This document shows positions 61,293 to 64,000 of a DNA stretch of 64,000 bases, in pieces; position 1 is the first letter of the stretch; every line of letters starts with the position of its first letter. The translations under genes were made by a program, and so were the position numbers. The DNA is from Sediminibacterium sp. Gen4 (lineage in GTDB: Bacteria; Bacteroidota; Bacteroidia; Chitinophagales; Chitinophagaceae): NCBI GenBank assembly GCA_013391385.1, contig JACBFI010000002.1:1-64000 (forward strand), read 5' to 3'. The notes under the pieces are model-generated. The model was given only the letters and a program-made list of their open reading frames with translations, was not told the origin of the DNA and ran no database searches.

Positions 61293-62401
61293 TGGGAAAC
61301 AGGAAGTATGCGCATTTTACCTTAGGCGTTGAAGAAGAATACATGGTATTGGATCCGCTGACAAGAGAACTCAAGAGCCATGAGCAAAAAATAGTACTGG
61401 AAGGACAAAAAATCCTGAAAGACAAAGTAAAAGCTGAAATGCACCAGGCGGTAGTGGAAGTAGGAACAGATATCTGTGCCGATATAGATGAAGCTTTTAA
61501 AGATGTAGCCGCGCTCAGGGGCACTATTGCTGCCATTGCGGGTGAACTGGGGTTATGGGTTGGCGCATCCGGTACCCATCCTTTTAGTCATTGGGAAAAC
61601 CAGTTGATTACCGATCATGTTCGGTACAATCAGATCGTAAATGAACTGCAAGAGGCGGCCAGAAGTAACCTCATTTTTGGTTTGCATGTGCATGTGGGTA
61701 TGGAAGACAGAAAAATGGCTATCCATATTGCCAATACTGCCCGCTATTTTCTTCCCCATGTGTATGCATTGAGCACCAATTCACCTTTTTGGGAAGGAAG
61801 ACAAACCGGTTATAAATCCTTTCGTACCAAGGTCTTTGACAAGTTTCCGAGAACAGGTATCCCGGATTATTTCGAGAATATTGAATCGTATGAAAGTTAT
61901 GTGAACCTATTGATTAAAACGAACTGTATCGACAATGCCAAAAAGATATGGTGGGATTTACGTGTACATCCGTTTTTTAATACCGTAGAATTTAGGATCT
62001 GTGATGTGCCGATGACCATCAACGAAACGATTACGATTGCAGCATTGTTTCAAGCAATCTGTGCCAAAATCTATAAACTGAGAACACAGAATCTCAGCTT
62101 TATGATGTACCAACGCTCTGTGATCAATGAAAATAAATGGAGGGCCAGCAGGTATGGTATTGATGGTACCCTGATTGATTTTGGGAAAGAAACCGAAGTA
62201 GAAACCAAAGCCCTGATCCTCGAATTATTGGATTTTGTAGACGATGTGGTAGACGAACTCGGTAGCAGACATATTCTCAACTATGTTCATACGATCTTCC
62301 AACAAGGAACCGGTGCAGACAGACAGTTAGCTGTCTTCAATAAAAACCAGAACCTGATAGAAGTAGTGGATTATATTCAGGATCAGTTTTTGAGAGTGTG
62401 A
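61292..62401 (+). CDS. Carboxylate-amine ligase of the GCS2/YbdK family
   Basis: 369 residues. Family motifs: ALGVEEEYMVLDP-like FTLGVEEEYMVLDPLTRELK, MHQAVVEVGTDICADIDEAF, GLHVHVGMEDRKMA, RTGIPDYF, and VEFRICDVPMTINETITIAA. Homologs such as YbdK have weak glutamate-cysteine ligase activity, but the true substrates are usually unknown. Overlaps the ATP-grasp gene by one base. Two ATP-dependent ligases in one operon suggest stepwise synthesis of a small peptide or thiol compound; inference. Confidence 0.9.
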   Translation: MGNRKYAHFTLGVEEEYMVLDPLTRELKSHEQKIVLEGQKILKDKVKAEMHQAVVEVGTDICADIDEAFKDVAALRGTIAAIAGELGLWVGASGTHPFSHWENQLITDHVRYNQIVNELQEAARSNLIFGLHVHVGMEDRKMAIHIANTARYFLPHVYALSTNSPFWEGRQTGYKSFRTKVFDKFPRTGIPDYFENIESYESYVNLLIKTNCIDNAKKIWWDLRVHPFFNTVEFRICDVPMTINETITIAALFQAICAKIYKLRTQNLSFMMYQRSVINENKWRASRYGIDGTLIDFGKETEVETKALILELLDFVDDVVDELGSRHILNYVHTIFQQGTGADRQLAVFNKNQNLIEVVDYIQDQFLRV

Positions 62402-62411
62402 GTGAGATGAT

Positions 62412-62480
62412 AGTTGACAGTTGTTAGTTGACAGTTGACAGAAAAGCCAGTTTTCTCCCTGTCAACTAACAACTGTCAAC
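62412..62480. repeat. Inverted repeat of GTTGACAGTT words (second copy)
   Basis: Left arm TAGTTGACAGTTGTTAGTTG then ACAGTTGACAG; right arm CTGTCAACTAACAACTGTCA AC. Word content almost the same as 53251-53328, nine kilobases away. Confidence 0.82.
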
Positions 62481-62634
62481 CCGAACTACCTTTCAACGGT
62501 TCTGTTAATTTTCCCCTTCCCACCCCTATTCTCGGGGCTTTTGTCTATTTTACCATAGAAACCGCAAGACAGGCAACAATTGAACATAAAATGGTATCTA
62601 TGTAGTGACGTCAACCCACTAAACTACCCCGCAG

Positions 62635-63171
62635 GTGACAGAACATGATCTGATTAGAGGCTGTATCAGGCAGGATAACAGTTGCCAGCGCATGCTTTTT
62701 GATAAGTATGCCGGTAAGATGATGAGCGTATGTCTAAGATACGCCAATGACGCCATGGAGGCAGAAGACATGATCCAGGATGCTTTCATCAAAGTTTTTC
62801 AATATATCGGTCAATTCAAGTTTGAAGGTTCATTTGAAGGCTGGATCAGACGTATCGTGGTGAATACGGCTATCCGACATCTGGAAAGAAAGAAGATGAA
62901 GTTCAAGGATATCGATGATCATAGCCAACATGCTCCTCAGGTAGACCCGGGTGCTTATGCTCATTTGGGAGAAGAGGACTTGATGAAGTTGATCAATCAA
63001 TTACCGGATGGTTATCGAGTGGTATTCAACCTGAATGTGATTGAGGGATATAGCCATGAAGAAATCGCAGAAATGCTGAATATACAAGCAGGGACCAGCC
63101 GTAGCCAATTGGTGAAAGCGAGGAAAATGCTGCAACAACAAATCTTACAATTGCAAAAAATTGCTGTATAA
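62635..63171 (+). CDS. ECF-type RNA polymerase sigma factor
   Basis: 178 residues starting at GTG. Region 2: FDKYAGKMMSVCLRYANDAM, EAEDMIQDAFIKVFQYIGQF, and FEGWIRRIVVNTAIRHLERK. Region 4 (about 120-175): LPDGYRVVFNLNVIEGYSHE, EIAEMLNIQAGTSRSQLVKA. Probably activates stress or envelope genes. The ATG of the next gene lies 1 base after its stop, so the membrane protein encoded there is likely its partner or antagonist. Confidence 0.95.
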   Translation: MTEHDLIRGCIRQDNSCQRMLFDKYAGKMMSVCLRYANDAMEAEDMIQDAFIKVFQYIGQFKFEGSFEGWIRRIVVNTAIRHLERKKMKFKDIDDHSQHAPQVDPGAYAHLGEEDLMKLINQLPDGYRVVFNLNVIEGYSHEEIAEMLNIQAGTSRSQLVKARKMLQQQILQLQKIAV

Positions 63172-63172
63172 C

Positions 63173-64000
63173 ATGACAGATAACCAATTTGATAATTTCA
63201 TCAGGGCTAAACTCCATGATCATAGTGCCCCTGTGCCGGCCGGATTATGGGATAAAGTGAACCCCGCTAAAGATGATGACCGTAAAGGAGGTTTCCTTCT
63301 TCCCAAAAAATACCGTTGGGGATTGGCACTTTTGTTATTGATCGGTTCCACTACCGGATACCTGATTTTCAGCAATACGTTTTCATCGCAGGAATCAACC
63401 GTTTCTTCGGCACAGACGGTTAATTCTGCTATTCCGGAAACAGAAGCCAATCATCCATCACCTAAAACTTCTGAATCATCTCAACAAAACTTTACTCAGG
63501 AGCAGCAAGGACAAGAAAACAGTCTAAACAACAACAATAACAATGATGAAAGTAAATCTGATGAAGTCAATCAAACCCTTACACTTGGTTCATCAGATAA
63601 AACAATGACTGAAAAAAGATCAACCGGCAGTTCTGTAAACGCTTCCTCTAAACAAGAAGAAGCAAGTTTCATTGCCAATGAACTTACAGTAAAAAATATA
63701 ACTAGAAAAATAGAACCAACTTATATCGAGGCTTCTCCATCTTTCATAAAAAACAGTACCCGTCAGTCGATACCATCTTCTAACACAATTGCAACATCTA
63801 TTTCATCTGATCAAGATCTTTCGCTTGAACAACTATCATTATCTTATCCATTAACATTCAACAGTAAACTGGAAGAAGGCAATATCGTATCATTAAGCAG
63901 ATTACATTATAGTCTAAGTGGTCTACAAAAAGATCAGATCAATAGTGCATACGCTAAAAAATTCAAGAACGTAATTGTATGTCCGCCCTTCAAAAGCGGT
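63173..64000 (+). CDS. Single-pass membrane protein, possible anti-sigma or barrel protein (cut by window edge)
   Basis: Open from ATG 63173 to the right edge (276 codons, no stop). N-terminal soluble part (MTDNQFDNFIRAKLHDHSAP), one transmembrane helix (about 47-68, WGLALLLLIGSTTGYLIFSN), then a long low-complexity Ser/Asn/Gln/Glu stretch (about 70-180). The layout (short cytosolic head, anchor, disordered linker, probable C-terminal periplasmic or barrel domain beyond the window) is common next to ECF sigma genes in Chitinophagaceae. Regulation of the upstream sigma factor is inferred. Confidence 0.75.
   Translation, partial: MTDNQFDNFIRAKLHDHSAPVPAGLWDKVNPAKDDDRKGGFLLPKKYRWGLALLLLIGSTTGYLIFSNTFSSQESTVSSAQTVNSAIPETEANHPSPKTSESSQQNFTQEQQGQENSLNNNNNNDESKSDEVNQTLTLGSSDKTMTEKRSTGSSVNASSKQEEASFIANELTVKNITRKIEPTYIEASPSFIKNSTRQSIPSSNTIATSISSDQDLSLEQLSLSYPLTFNSKLEEGNIVSLSRLHYSLSGLQKDQINSAYAKKFKNVIVCPPFKSG

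Noticed and set aside
62408-62480. CRISPR-like or phage attachment site reading of the GTTGACAG repeats
   Set aside because: Only one inverted pair per locus and no tandem spacers; the twin at 53251-53328 shares words, not a fixed core.

Overview
The window looks like an AT-rich (about 40% GC by eye) chromosome segment of a Bacteroidota, most likely a member of the Chitinophagaceae. The evidence is two TonB-dependent receptors with N-terminal carboxypeptidase-regulatory-like domains, a TamB protein, a RibBA fusion, a LytS/LytTR pair, CarA directly after L17, the absence of Shine-Dalgarno sequences, and several promoters of the Bacteroidota type (TTTG, about 20 nt, TAnnTTTG). It is mostly housekeeping DNA with one clear accessory island and several repeat systems.

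Layout. 1-442: initiator tRNA (minus strand), followed downstream by a GIY-YIG nuclease gene and a second, broken copy of the tRNA 3' part and terminator. 0.5-9.7 kb: surface adhesin-like protein, TPP riboswitch with TonB receptor, rhodanese, PASTA protein, D-Ala-D-Ala ligase, ferredoxin, acyl-CoA reductase and a Deg protease. 9.7-20 kb: cytosolic GH13 enzyme, KilA-N protein, a solute symporter operon with two tiny membrane proteins and a frameshifted PIG-L deacetylase, a hydrolase and an M14 peptidase. 20-30 kb: gamma-glutamyltransferase, DinB, NudK-like Nudix, TamB, an ArnT-like glycosyltransferase and AroQ. 30-35 kb: carA and the infA-rpmJ-rpsM-rpsK-rpsD-rpoA-rplQ ribosomal operon. 35-42 kb: protease/propeller/barrel protein, small conserved proteins, homogentisate dioxygenase and a phosphodiesterase.

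42.06-45.46 kb is an array of four promoterless genes, all on the minus strand, each followed by a long imperfect inverted repeat. Each unit begins with GTT plus a short tag and ends with the reverse complement of its own tag. This is the geometry of integron gene cassettes with attC sites, but no integrase lies in the window. The array is flanked by a truncated 5' copy of the aminotransferase gene whose intact copy lies just beyond it. 45.9-64 kb: Tat-like aminotransferase, LytS/LytTR two-component system, TolB-like and TPR proteins, Rpe, PhoH, RibBA, an Oar-like TonB receptor, an esterase, an ATP-grasp plus GCS2 ligase pair, and an ECF sigma factor with a membrane protein cut by the window edge.

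Two repeat systems run through the window. At least thirteen intergenic inverted repeats have arms made of iterated 6-10 bp words; the words differ from locus to locus, and some sit inside the ribosomal operon. A short palindrome, CCGCCTAAGGCGG, occurs inside the tRNA fragment and inside the TPP riboswitch, with relatives in the rpsM-rpsK spacer.
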